A stretch of DNA of 64,000 nt from Hoeflea sp. Lineage in GTDB: Bacteria; Pseudomonadota; Alphaproteobacteria; Rhizobiales; Rhizobiaceae. Positions 35,883 to 44,807 of this stretch are shown piece after piece (positions within the stretch are counted from its first letter, which is position 1; each line of letters begins with the position of its first letter). The stretch spans positions 62,001-126,000 of the forward strand of contig NZ_NVXQ01000025.1 of assembly GCF_002733955.1 (NCBI RefSeq). Reading direction: 5' to 3'. The notes below the pieces were generated by a model. It saw nothing but the letters and a program-made list of their open reading frames with translations, did no database searches and had not been told where the DNA came from. A program made the position numbers and the translations under genes.

Positions 35883-37022
35883 ATGACCTCTGAGACCATT
35901 TTGACGAATGCACGGCTCGTGCTCGAAGACCGGATCGTGGAGGGAAGCCTGGTTGTCCGGGACGGAGTGATTGCAGAGGTTGCAGACAGCCGGTCCGCTG
36001 CGGGCGTGGACATGGACGGCGACTACATCCTGCCTGGCCTGGTCGAGCTTCATACCGACCACCTGGAATCGCATTATTCGCCGCGTCCCGGGGTGCGCTG
36101 GAACGCGATCTCGGCAATCCAGTCGCATGACGCGCAGATTGCGTCCTCCGGTATCACCACGGTGTTCGATTGCCTGCGGCTGGGATCGGACGAGGATGAC
36201 GGTTTCCGGGTCGGGGAAATGCGGGCGATTGCCGATGCCCTAGCACAAGCGCGGGCGGAAAACCGGCTGCGCGCCGATCACCTCATTCACCTGCGCTGCG
36301 AGGTGTCGGCTGCCGATGTGCTCGATCACTTCGCCGATTTCAAAACGGATGGACAGGTGCGGCTGGCTTCGCTGATGGACCATGCGCCGGGTCAGCGCCA
36401 GTTCCAGACCATGGAACAGTACACGCTCTACTACAAGACCAAGCGCGGCCTGTCGGATGAGGCCTTTGCGCATTTCGTCACTCGGCGGCAGGAATCCTCG
36501 GCTCAGTATTCCGATACGCACCGCAAGGCTATCGCAAGCGCCTGTGCAGAACGCGGCATCACGGTTGCCAGCCATGATGATGCGACGCTCGATCATGTCG
36601 AGGAAGCCATCGGTTTCGGTGTCAGGCTGGCGGAATTTCCCACAAGCATCGAGGCGGCGCAGGCCTCTCACAAGGCCGGCATGAGTGTCCTGATGGGCGC
36701 GCCAAACGTGGTGCGGGGCGGTTCTCACTCGGGCAATATCGCCGCGACCGATCTGGCCCGTGCCGGTGTTCTGGACGTGCTGTCGTCGGATTACATCCCG
36801 TTCAGCCTGATCCATGCGCCCTTCGTGCTGGCGGACGCGATCGACGAGCTCGATCTGGCGTCGGCCATCCGGCTGGTCACGGCAACGCCTGCCAAAACCG
36901 TCGGTCTTGATGACCGCGGAAGCCTTGCTGCAGGCAAGCGCGCGGACCTGGTCCGGGTGCGCCGCGAGAGCGGGGTTCCGGTGGTGCGGGCGGTCTGGCG
37001 CCAGGGCGAGCGAGTCGCCTGA
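35883..37022 (+). CDS. phnM: Ribose triphosphonate diphosphatase PhnM
   Basis: 379-aa amidohydrolase-fold enzyme that removes diphosphate from alkylphosphonate ribose triphosphate. The motif VELHTDHLESHYSPRPGVRW (residues 57-76) is diagnostic, with ITVASHDDATLDHVEEA near 222 and SSDYIPFSLIHAPF near 302 as metal-ligand regions. It starts directly after the DUF1045 gene and overlaps phnN by one base. Confidence 0.95.
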   Translation: MTSETILTNARLVLEDRIVEGSLVVRDGVIAEVADSRSAAGVDMDGDYILPGLVELHTDHLESHYSPRPGVRWNAISAIQSHDAQIASSGITTVFDCLRLGSDEDDGFRVGEMRAIADALAQARAENRLRADHLIHLRCEVSAADVLDHFADFKTDGQVRLASLMDHAPGQRQFQTMEQYTLYYKTKRGLSDEAFAHFVTRRQESSAQYSDTHRKAIASACAERGITVASHDDATLDHVEEAIGFGVRLAEFPTSIEAAQASHKAGMSVLMGAPNVVRGGSHSGNIAATDLARAGVLDVLSSDYIPFSLIHAPFVLADAIDELDLASAIRLVTATPAKTVGLDDRGSLAAGKRADLVRVRRESGVPVVRAVWRQGERVA

Positions 37023-37618
37023 TGCAGGTTTTTGAAAGCCACAGAAGCCCGTCGCCGGGACCGCTGATCGTGGTGCTGGGGCCGAGCGGCTCGGGCAAGG
37101 ACACGCTGATGTCCTATGCACGCAACGAGTTTGGCGACAGGTCCGATGTGTTGTTTGTCAAACGCGCGATCACCCGGCCTGCGGACGCCGGAAGCGAAGA
37201 CCATATTGCCATGACCGACGCCGAATTTGATGCGTCGGTGGACGGTGGCGCATTCTCGCTGACATGGGCTGCGAACGGATTGCGGTATGGCCTGCCGCGC
37301 GCGCTCGAGGCGCATCTGGCTTCGGGCGGGCTTGCCGTTGTCAACGGGTCACGAGGCGCGTGGAGCATCATCCGGCAGGTGTTTCCCAGCGCCGTGGCGG
37401 TGGAGATCAAGGTCGATCCGGATATCCTGGCGCAACGGCTCGAGGCGAGGGGACGCGAAAGCGCGTCGGAAATAGAGGCAAGGCTGAGACGCGCCCAGGC
37501 GCTGGATAACGGGTTCGAGGCCGATGTTGTCATCGACAATTCCGGTGAAGTGACCGCTGCGGGAGCCGCGCTTGTTGCCTACATGGCGCAGGCCATTGCG
37601 GAGGCTCAGGCCGGCTGA
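37022..37618 (+). CDS. phnN: Ribose 1,5-bisphosphokinase PhnN
   Basis: 198-aa kinase that converts ribose 1,5-bisphosphate to PRPP, the last step of the pathway. The P-loop GPSGSGKDTL lies near residue 20, followed by the RAITRPADAGSEDHIAM segment (guanylate-kinase-like) and ALEAHLASGGLAVVNGSRGA near 98. It ends the phn run. Confidence 0.93.
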   Translation: MQVFESHRSPSPGPLIVVLGPSGSGKDTLMSYARNEFGDRSDVLFVKRAITRPADAGSEDHIAMTDAEFDASVDGGAFSLTWAANGLRYGLPRALEAHLASGGLAVVNGSRGAWSIIRQVFPSAVAVEIKVDPDILAQRLEARGRESASEIEARLRRAQALDNGFEADVVIDNSGEVTAAGAALVAYMAQAIAEAQAG

Positions 37619-37698
37619 ATGACGCGGCCTGAGCCGAACGGTCATTTCCATGTGGTGTGACCGGAAGATCTTCCGCGCGCTAGAATGTCTGCAAGCGT

Positions 37699-37983
37699 TC
37701 ACTCGTCATCGTCGTCGCTGTCAGGGCCGCCATCGAGGCGATGCTTGATGGCCAGCGCATAAATGACATTCAACACGTTGCGATCCTGAACATGCGGGTC
37801 ACTGAGCGCCAGCAAGGCTGCGCGGACCAGGCGCTTGCTGGTGGCTTTCGGGCATTGTTCGAACACATAGTCGTGCAATTCGACGTCTGACAGGCCCTGA
37901 TAAGCGCCTTCCACGAGCGCGTCATAGACTTTTCGGATCTTCTTCTTCGGCATGTTCGGTTTCCACTCGCATGGGCGGATCAT
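37699..37983 (-). CDS. Small conserved-type protein with acidic tail
   Basis: 94-aa protein, function unknown. The start at 37983 is chosen because GGGAG lies five bases upstream; ATG at 37953 (MPKKKIRKVYDALVEG) is a possible alternative. A basic N-terminus (KKKIRKV) is followed by helical sequence (LSDVELHDYVFEQCPKATSKRLVRAALLAL) and an acidic end (PDSDDDDE). No signal or membrane segment. It is divergent from the chemoreceptor gene, with a perfect inverted repeat in the gap. Confidence 0.65.
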   Translation of the reverse strand: MIRPCEWKPNMPKKKIRKVYDALVEGAYQGLSDVELHDYVFEQCPKATSKRLVRAALLALSDPHVQDRNVLNVIYALAIKHRLDGGPDSDDDDE

Positions 37984-38097
37984 GAAGGCTCCCTTCACGA
38001 CTAGACAGTCCGGCTGTCACAAACAACCGTTGCACCGGATTTCCTGCCCTTGCCTGGGCGTCATGCTCGGCGAAACCCAAAAAGTGCGAGATACCGA

Positions 38098-38128
38098 GTA
38101 AAAATGTTCAGATTTCGTACATTTTTAC
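38098..38128. promoter_or_regulatory. Perfect 10-base inverted repeat in a divergent promoter
   Basis: GTAAAAATGT (38098-38107) and ACATTTTTAC (38119-38128) are exact complements around an 11-base centre, giving a TGT-N11-ACA core. It lies 115 bases before the small gene and 152 before the chemoreceptor gene. It looks like an operator; the regulator is unknown. Confidence 0.5.
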
Positions 38129-38280
38129 CAATAGTGACCCCCTAAGAATTAAGGGTAATTAAACCAGTTGAGCACAGTTTGTAACCATGAGGTTCAAGGC
38201 CAATCAACAGGCATGATGTCTGTTTGCCCGCAATGATTGCATATCTGGGACATGGCTCATGCAATCGTTGAGGGGGTTAC

Positions 38281-40191
38281 ATGGGGTTCAATCTGACTAG
38301 GGGCCTGGCTGCCAAAGCCACAGGGTCTTCGCGCAGCATAACGCAGAAAATTGCTATCACGGTTATTCTGATCAACTTGGTTGGACTTGTTGTGACGGCC
38401 TTCGTTATTTCCCAGATGTCGGGTGCGAGCCAGATGGAAATGGCGGAACGCAATTGGCTCAAGGATACGACCCAGATCGGCGCCCAGGCTGCCGGTGGAG
38501 TGAAATGGGGCAAGACCGAAGCTATCCGCTCGGCCTACGAGATTTTCCAGAACGACCCGAAGCTTGCCCTCGTCGGCTTCACGGCCTTCAACCAGGCCGG
38601 TGAGCAGGTTGATGTCTGGACCCGTTCGGAGAAACCGGCCTCCTCGCTGACGCGTGTGCTGGGATCCAATCCCGGCGAGATGGCACAGGCGAAATTCGAG
38701 GAAACGGCGGACACCGTCGTGGTTTCTGCGCCCCTGCCGGCGGGCAAGGATGGTGTTTCTCTTGGACAGATCAAAACCGTCTGGTCGACCGCCGACATAG
38801 CAATGTCGGCCCGCGAATTCGCGCTCAAGGCGATGCTGTCGCAGGTCGCCGTTCTCGTGGTTGCTGTCGCCATCTTGTTGTTTGCCATGCGCAAATTCGT
38901 GGGCAGACCGCTTGCCGATGTCAATCGGCGGATCGGGGAGCTTCAGGCTGGTGACATCACCGCGCCAATCCCGCACGCTGACAAGGGCGACGAGATCGGG
39001 GTCGTGGCGCGTGCCCTGACCGAATTTTGTGATGCCGCGCAAATGAAGCTCGATGCTGACGCCGAGATGGTGCGCCAACGCGAACAGCTTGATGCGGAGC
39101 GGCAGGCCAACATGAGCGAGAGCGAACGCTCGTCGCTGGCGCAGCGCAAGGTGGTCGAAGAACTGGGGGCGGCGCTTGAAAAGCTGGCTTCCGGTGATCT
39201 GACGGCGCGTGTGCCGGACCTTGGCGGCGAATTCGCAGCACTCCAGGAAAACTTCAACCGCGCCTTGTCGGCGCTGGAGCAGACCGTCGGCACCATCGAC
39301 AGCGCCCAGCTTGCCGTCAAGCAGGCTTCAGACAGTCTCGGCAGTTCCACCGATGAGCTGGCCAGGCGCACCGAGCAGCAGGCGGCCGCATTGGAGCAGA
39401 CCGCAGCAGCGCTGGATGAGATCACTTCGACCGTGAAAGGTTCGTCCGAGCAGGCTACCGAGGCCGGTGATCTCGTCGGCTCGACGCGCGACGCTGCCAC
39501 CTCCTCGTCCGAGATTGTCCGGTCGGCGATAACCGCGATGGGCGGGATCGAGGAATCCTCGACAAAGATTGCGCAGATTCTCAAGGTGATTGACGACATT
39601 GCCTTCCAGACCAATCTTCTCGCGCTCAATGCCGGGGTCGAAGCCGCACGGGCCGGTGAAGCCGGAAAGGGCTTTGCGGTGGTTGCACAGGAAGTGCGGG
39701 ATCTGGCGGGCCGCTCGGCCAATGCCGCCAAGGAGATCAAGGATCTGATCGAGGAGAGTGGCACCCAGGTCAGCAACGGCGTCGATCTGGTCAACAGGAC
39801 CGGGCAATCAATCGAGCAGATCGAAAAACAGATTGTCGAAGTTGCCCAGAAGATCGACGCGATCTCGCGTGCGTCGCGCGAACAGTCCACAGGTCTATCG
39901 CAGGTCAACACCGCGATCAACGAGATGGACACCATGACCCAGAAGAATGCGGCCATGGTTCAAGACAGCAACGCGTCGTCGCAGAAGCTTGCCGGAGAGT
40001 GTCAGCGCCTTGCCGATGTGGTGACGTCGTTCAGGCTGACGGCGCCCGCTTCCCATGCGCGCGCCTCGCAGCCTGCGCCAGTGCCAGAGACCCGGCATGC
40101 GCCCGCGCCGCGGGTTGCTGCCCAGCCACAGTACCAGACCCAAGGCAATGCGGCGCTCGCTCCGAGCACCGACAGCTGGGAGGAATTCTAG
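38281..40191 (+). CDS. Methyl-accepting chemotaxis protein
   Basis: 636-aa chemoreceptor. TM1 is about residues 23-45, the periplasmic domain about 46-182, TM2 about 184-203 and HAMP about 205-255, with a second HAMP-like stretch near 285-335. The signalling tip [37 protein letters not shown] lies near 435-470. The C-terminus ends DSWEEF, resembling the pentapeptide that tethers CheR/CheB. The periplasmic domain is small and Cache-like. A secreted Cache-like protein is encoded 69 bases downstream and may be its ligand-binding partner. Confidence 0.95.
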   Translation: MGFNLTRGLAAKATGSSRSITQKIAITVILINLVGLVVTAFVISQMSGASQMEMAERNWLKDTTQIGAQAAGGVKWGKTEAIRSAYEIFQNDPKLALVGFTAFNQAGEQVDVWTRSEKPASSLTRVLGSNPGEMAQAKFEETADTVVVSAPLPAGKDGVSLGQIKTVWSTADIAMSAREFALKAMLSQVAVLVVAVAILLFAMRKFVGRPLADVNRRIGELQAGDITAPIPHADKGDEIGVVARALTEFCDAAQMKLDADAEMVRQREQLDAERQANMSESERSSLAQRKVVEELGAALEKLASGDLTARVPDLGGEFAALQENFNRALSALEQTVGTIDSAQLAVKQASDSLGSSTDELARRTEQQAAALEQTAAALDEITSTVKGSSEQATEAGDLVGSTRDAATSSSEIVRSAITAMGGIEESSTKIAQILKVIDDIAFQTNLLALNAGVEAARAGEAGKGFAVVAQEVRDLAGRSANAAKEIKDLIEESGTQVSNGVDLVNRTGQSIEQIEKQIVEVAQKIDAISRASREQSTGLSQVNTAINEMDTMTQKNAAMVQDSNASSQKLAGECQRLADVVTSFRLTAPASHARASQPAPVPETRHAPAPRVAAQPQYQTQGNAALAPSTDSWEEF

Positions 40192-40260
40192 GTCTGCCGG
40201 ACTGTTACCAGAAACGACCGCCAATGGTCGCGATCCACTTTAAACGAGGAGAAGAACCCC

Positions 40261-40848
40261 ATGAAAACCATGAATCTTGCATCAGTCATGCTTGCTGCCG
40301 GCGTGCTCGCTCTTGCCCCGGTCTCGGCCATGGCTGAAGGCGCCCATGTTGCGCCGGTGAAGGAATTCGTCAGCGAGAATGTTGAAGACTGGCTGACCGA
40401 CCCGGTGGTCGTCGGTGCGATCAAGGAACAGAATGCCAAGACTGCCGGTCTCGACGCCGCTGCAATCGACAAGCTCGACAAGGAATGGCGTGCCCAGGCG
40501 ACCGCATCCGACAAGCCTTTCGTCAATGAGGTTCTGGCGCGTGAACTGTCGAAGTTCCTGATGGAAAAGAAAGACGGCAGCCAGGGCATGATCACCGAAA
40601 TGTTCGTCATGGACGCCAAGGGCCTCAATGTCGGCCAGAGTGACGTGACCTCCGACTACTGGCAGGGCGATGAAGCCAAATGGCAGAAGACCTATGGTGC
40701 GGGCGCCGGCGTGGTGTTTGTCGACGAAGTGGAAGAAGACGAATCCACCCAGGCGCTGCAGTCGCAGGCCAGTGTAACCATCTCCGACCCTGAAACCGGT
40801 GAGCCGATCGGGGCGATCACCATCGGCATTAATCTCGACATGCTGTAA
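40261..40848 (+). CDS. Exported Cache/PDC-like sensor-domain protein
   Basis: 195-aa protein with signal peptide (to about AMAEG, residue 27) and no membrane anchor. The rest looks like a single PDC/Cache-type ligand domain: ITEMFVMDAKGLNVGQSDVTSDYWQGDEAKWQKTYG near 108-143, then SVTISDPETGEPIGAITIGINLDML at the end. It is preceded by AACGAGGAG and lies just after the chemoreceptor gene, followed by a strong terminator, so the two probably form one unit. It might bind ligand in the periplasm and present it to the receptor. Confidence 0.78.
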   Translation: MKTMNLASVMLAAGVLALAPVSAMAEGAHVAPVKEFVSENVEDWLTDPVVVGAIKEQNAKTAGLDAAAIDKLDKEWRAQATASDKPFVNEVLARELSKFLMEKKDGSQGMITEMFVMDAKGLNVGQSDVTSDYWQGDEAKWQKTYGAGAGVVFVDEVEEDESTQALQSQASVTISDPETGEPIGAITIGINLDML

Positions 40849-40913
40849 CCGACAGGTTCGGTGTGGCTGTTCTGGTCTAGGACACAGGGCAGAAACAGTC
40901 ACCAGGAGCACCG

Positions 40914-40956
40914 ACGCCGCGCTTCGTTCCCGTTCGGGACCGGGCGCGGCGTTTTT
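40914..40956 (+). terminator. Rho-independent terminator
   Basis: ACGCCGCGC (40914-40922) pairs with GCGCGGCGT (40944-40952); a smaller TCCCG/CGGGA hairpin lies inside, and TTTT follows. It ends the chemoreceptor/sensor unit. Confidence 0.88.
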
Positions 40957-41063
40957 CGTTTGACCTTGAGTTCCCGGGCGACGAAATGTGGTTTCCCGAC
41001 AGACTGTCACACGCGGGAAATGCGAGCGCGATAGTCACGGGCAGATTTGCAGGGGAGGCCGCC

Positions 41064-41888
41064 ATGAAGCTGGTGCATATTTCAGACATTCATCTCAATG
41101 CCGACCCGATCCTCGGTCTTGATTCCATTGCCAACTTCAAGAAATGCCTGGCCTATGTGGAGGCGCATGACCACGACGCCGAGCGGGTGGTTATCACCGG
41201 AGACCTGACCCATTACGGCCTGGAGGAAAGCTACCGCGAACTCGCGGAAATCCTCAAGGCCAGTTCGCTCAAGGGCAAGCTCGAGCCGCGGCTGATGATC
41301 GGCAATCACGACAATCGCGAGATGTTTGCCTCGGTCTTTCCCGAGACCCCGCGCGATGACGCGGGTTTTGTTCAGTGGACGGAGGAGACACCTGCAGGCG
41401 TGTTCGTCTACATGGACACGGTCGATCAGGGGCGGCACAGCGGGCGCTATTGCGAAAGCCGCATGGCCTGGCTGAAAGAGGTGCTGGATCAGGCGCGCGC
41501 CAGCGGACAGAAAGCCTATCTGTTCATGCATCACAATCCGGTGCGGGTGCATGTGGCAAATGCCGATATCATCGGGCTTATCGACGAGCGCGCCTTTCAA
41601 TCGCTGCTGCGCGAGTACAACGACACTGCTGCGCACGTGTTTTTCGGTCATTGCCACTACACGCTGAGCGGGGCGGTTTCCGGCGTGCCCTATTCAGCGC
41701 CGCGCTCGACCAACCATGTCTGCTGGCCGGATTTTTCAGGCCAGATCAACCGGATGGGCTATGGCGATCTGGCGCCCAACTACAATGTCTGTTTCCTGGG
41801 CGACAACAGCACGGTGGTTCACTCGATCGATTTCCTCGAAGCCGAGAACCTCAAGTGGAAGATCTACGAGGATCTTGAATTTTCCTGA
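41064..41888 (+). CDS. Calcineurin-like phosphodiesterase (CpdA/GpdQ type)
   Basis: 274-aa cytoplasmic metallophosphoesterase. Metal motifs in order: HISDIHLNADP near residue 5, ITGDLTHYG near 47, IGNHDNREM near 80, FMHHNPVRVH near 155, FFGHCHYTL near 195. It starts at 41064 after AGGGGAGG. Class members hydrolyse cAMP, glycerophosphodiesters or similar compounds; the insert STNHVCWPDFSGQINRMGYGD near 215 does not identify the substrate for me. A role in phosphorus scavenging is possible given the neighbourhood. Confidence 0.82.
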   Translation: MKLVHISDIHLNADPILGLDSIANFKKCLAYVEAHDHDAERVVITGDLTHYGLEESYRELAEILKASSLKGKLEPRLMIGNHDNREMFASVFPETPRDDAGFVQWTEETPAGVFVYMDTVDQGRHSGRYCESRMAWLKEVLDQARASGQKAYLFMHHNPVRVHVANADIIGLIDERAFQSLLREYNDTAAHVFFGHCHYTLSGAVSGVPYSAPRSTNHVCWPDFSGQINRMGYGDLAPNYNVCFLGDNSTVVHSIDFLEAENLKWKIYEDLEFS

Positions 41889-41922
41889 CGCAGGCGCCCA
41901 GGACTGAAGACGGCACGTGCCG

Positions 41923-42327
41923 CTACGGTTTGTGTTCCGGCGGGAATTCGACTGGCCCGCCCTGGGCCTCCCAGGTCGAGAAACCTTCCTTCAGGTGAGC
42001 TGCTTCAAAACCCATATCGTTGAGGGTTGCCGTGGTCAGCGCCGAGCGCCAGCCCGAGGCGCAATGGAAGACGAATTTCTTGTCCTGTCCGAAAACCTCC
42101 TTGTAGTAGGGGCTTTGCGGATCGACCCAGAACTCGACCATGCCGCGCGGGCAATGGAAACTGCCGGGTATGTAGCCCGAGCGCTGCCGTTCGCGAACAT
42201 CACGCAGATCGACAATGACCACATCCGGATCATCGACCATCGCGATCGCGGCGGCTGTTTCAATCTCTTCGATCCGTGCGCGCGCTGCGGCAACGAGGTC
42301 TGCGACGGGGGTGATTGTCCTTGCCAT
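41923..42327 (-). CDS. Rhodanese-like sulfurtransferase
   Basis: 134-aa single-domain rhodanese. The active-site loop FHCASGWRSA places the catalytic Cys near residue 89; DPDVVIVDLRDVRERQRSGYIPGSFHCPRGMVEFW (33-67) is the usual fold core. The start at 42327 (MARTITPVADLV) fits family N-termini; ATG at 42366 with a weak AGGA is possible. It is divergent from the DAO-type oxidoreductase. It probably moves sulfane sulfur in the cytoplasm. Confidence 0.85.
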   Translation of the reverse strand: MARTITPVADLVAAARARIEEIETAAAIAMVDDPDVVIVDLRDVRERQRSGYIPGSFHCPRGMVEFWVDPQSPYYKEVFGQDKKFVFHCASGWRSALTTATLNDMGFEAAHLKEGFSTWEAQGGPVEFPPEHKP

Positions 42328-42464
42328 GAGCTGGTATATCCAAACTGCGATCTGTCTCACATCCATGATTGACGCATCCTGAGGCTTGGTTCAACACTTG
42401 TTCGGCCAGACGCTGTTTCCAGCGTGAAACAGCCTGGCAATTTCGGCAATCGGGACCTGCAGCC

Positions 42465-43736
42465 ATGCCACATTCAACGTCGTTATCGCTGTGGGACGAG
42501 ACCGCTGCAGAAGCTGACCTTGTGGCTCCCCTGACAACGGATGTGGTGACCGATATCGCCGTGGTCGGCGGCGGGTTCACCGGCCTGTCAACCGCGCTGC
42601 ATGCTGCATCGAGGGGGCTCGACGTCTGTGTTCTGGAAGCCAGGCAGATCGGCCATGGCGGGTCGGGGCGCAATGTCGGCCTGGTCAATGCCGGGCTGTG
42701 GTTGCCGCCGCAGGATGTGCGGGCGCATTTCGGTGAGGAGCGCGGCGCCCGTCTGGTGGAGGTGCTTGGCAACGGCCCCGACTACGTGATGTCGCTGATC
42801 GAAAAGCACCAGATCCGCTGTGAACTGACCCGGACAGGCACCATCCACGCCGCGCATTCGCCAAGCGGCTACAGGGATCTGGCGCGGCGTGCGGAAGAGT
42901 GGCGCCGGCTGGGTGCCCCGGTCTCGCTGCTGTCGCGAGGGCAGGCCTGCGAAAGGATCGGCTCGGAAGCCTTTCATGGCGGCTTGCTCGACATGCGGGC
43001 TGGCACCATCAACCCGATGGGTTATGTCCGCGGGCTGGCGCGCGCGGCCAGGGCAGCCGGCGCACGCATTCACACCGGCGTGCCGGTGACCAGTCTGAGC
43101 CGGATCGGGGAGGGCTGGCTACTCCAGACCGCCCACTGCACAGTCACCGCTAGATCGGTGGTTCTTGCCACCAATGCCTATACCGACGGGTTGTGGCCGG
43201 GCCTGCGCGACAGTTTTGTGCCGATCAACTATTTCCAGGTCGCCACGGTGCCACTGGGGGAGCGGGTGGATTCGATACTGCCCGAACGGCAGGGGCTTTG
43301 GGACACCGGAAAGATCATGTTCTCGCTCAGGCGCGACGCGGCGGACCGGCTCGTCATCGGCTCGATGGGCTCGGTGATCGGTGGCGAAAGCGGACTGTCG
43401 GAGCGCTGGGCGGCGCGGCAGCTGAAACGCCTGTTCCCGCAGCTCGGCCCCGTGGCGTTTGAGAAAAGCTGGCATGGACAGATTGCGATGACAGCCGACC
43501 ATATTCCGCGAATACACCGGCTGGCTGAAGGCCTCTACACGCCGATCGGCTACAATGGCCGCGGTATCGCTCCGGGCACGATTTTCGGTAAAGCGATCGC
43601 CGAGTTGCTGGCGGGCGGAGACGAGACGGATCTGCCCCTGCCGGTAACTGGCATGAAGCCGGAATCCCTGCGCGGACTGAAGGCCGGGTTCTTCGGGACC
43701 GCCTTTGCAGCCAATCAGATGATCAAGAGCATTTGA
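42465..43736 (+). CDS. DAO-family FAD-dependent oxidoreductase
   Basis: 423-aa flavoprotein related to gamma-glutamylputrescine oxidase and D-amino acid oxidases. The FAD motif DIAVVGGGFTGLSTALHAASRG lies near residue 30, GHGGSGRNVGLVNAGLW near 65 is typical of the PuuB-like subgroup, and the C-terminal IGYNGRGIAPGTIFGKAIAELL near 365 closes the FAD site. The start at 42465 gives the normal N-terminus but lacks a strong ribosome site. Substrate probably an amine or amino acid. Confidence 0.85.
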   Translation: MPHSTSLSLWDETAAEADLVAPLTTDVVTDIAVVGGGFTGLSTALHAASRGLDVCVLEARQIGHGGSGRNVGLVNAGLWLPPQDVRAHFGEERGARLVEVLGNGPDYVMSLIEKHQIRCELTRTGTIHAAHSPSGYRDLARRAEEWRRLGAPVSLLSRGQACERIGSEAFHGGLLDMRAGTINPMGYVRGLARAARAAGARIHTGVPVTSLSRIGEGWLLQTAHCTVTARSVVLATNAYTDGLWPGLRDSFVPINYFQVATVPLGERVDSILPERQGLWDTGKIMFSLRRDAADRLVIGSMGSVIGGESGLSERWAARQLKRLFPQLGPVAFEKSWHGQIAMTADHIPRIHRLAEGLYTPIGYNGRGIAPGTIFGKAIAELLAGGDETDLPLPVTGMKPESLRGLKAGFFGTAFAANQMIKSI

Positions 43737-43914
43737 GGCCCGGCGATGGCTCCGAATTCTTCCGTGGAATAGTTCTACGTCATCTCGCTGTGGGGCATCG
43801 ACATGGCCGGAATTTTGTGGTCCCGTCGCAGAAATGCCGAGCTTGGGTGCACGGGATGGCGAGGAGGGCCAGACCGGGTGGCCGTGTTTTCATTGTCGGC
43901 GACGGGAGGGGATA

Positions 43915-44796
43915 ATGGGCGTTGTTGTGGGGGTGGTGCTGCCGCTGGGGCTGGCGTTCATCATGTTTTCGCTGGGGTTGGGGCTGACGGTTGCAGACTT
44001 TGCGCGGGTCGCGAAGCAACCCTATGCTTTTGTCATCGGCGCGCTCAATCAGGTTGTGCTGCTGCCGATTGTCACTTTCCTTCTGGTGCTCGCCTTTGGA
44101 CTTGGGCCCGAACTCGCCGTGGGCTTCATGATCCTGGCCTTCTGTCCCGGCGGGGTGACCAGCAATATCCTAACCCGGCTGGCCAGAGGAGATGTGGCGC
44201 TGTCGGTGTCGCTGACGGCGGTCATCAGTCTGGCCAGCATGATCACCGTGCCGCCGCTGCTGGCGCTATCGATCGGCTATTTCAGTGGTGCTGCGGCAGA
44301 GCCGGTCAATATCGGGGGCATCGCAGTGCAGCTGTTCCTGCTGACGACGGTACCGATCCTGATCGGTTTGACGCTTCACCATCTGGCGCCAGAGCTAACC
44401 AATCGCATCGCACCTTTTGTGGCGCAGGTGGCCAACGGTTTGTTCGTCTTCATTGTCGGGCTTGCTGTGGTGGTCAATTGGGATGCGTTTATCACCAATC
44501 TGCCGCTGCTGGCGCCGTCGCTGGTGAGCCTGATCGTCCTGCTGCTGGCGATCGGCTATGGCGTGGCGCGGCTGGCCGGCGTGCCGATCACGCAGGTCAA
44601 GACGATTGCGGTGGAAACGGGGATCCAGAACTCGACACTTGGGATCACCGTGGCAGCTCTGCTCGGTGGCTATGAGGCAGGGTTTTCGGCCTACGCGCTG
44701 CCCGCGGCGGTGTATGGAATTTTGATGTATGCGGTCTCGGCACCGTTTATCCTGTGGCTTCGCAGAATGAAAACGGCCGAGACGGCTGCCGCATAG
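43915..44796 (+). CDS. BASS-family (bile acid:sodium symporter-like) transporter
   Basis: 293-aa membrane protein with nine to ten helices. Family hallmarks: MFSLGLGLTVADFARV near residue 17, FCPGGVTSNILTRLARGDVALSVSLTAVISL near 75-105, and VETGIQNSTLGITVAALL near 240. The start at 43915 follows GGGAGGGG. BASS proteins import organic anions with sodium. It ends 11 bases before the flavoprotein gene, which suggests joint use of one substrate. Confidence 0.88.
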   Translation: MGVVVGVVLPLGLAFIMFSLGLGLTVADFARVAKQPYAFVIGALNQVVLLPIVTFLLVLAFGLGPELAVGFMILAFCPGGVTSNILTRLARGDVALSVSLTAVISLASMITVPPLLALSIGYFSGAAAEPVNIGGIAVQLFLLTTVPILIGLTLHHLAPELTNRIAPFVAQVANGLFVFIVGLAVVVNWDAFITNLPLLAPSLVSLIVLLLAIGYGVARLAGVPITQVKTIAVETGIQNSTLGITVAALLGGYEAGFSAYALPAAVYGILMYAVSAPFILWLRRMKTAETAAA

Positions 44797-44807
44797 GAGA
44801 ATTATCG

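Noticed and set aside
37662-37675. 14-base palindrome CGGAAGATCTTCCG after phnN
   Set aside because: It has no loop and no T-run, so it is neither a terminator nor a clear operator; such a palindrome can occur by chance.
40998-41008. GACAGACTGTC dyad before the phosphodiesterase gene as a Pho box
   Set aside because: The half-sites are inverted, not direct 11-base repeats as in a Pho box.
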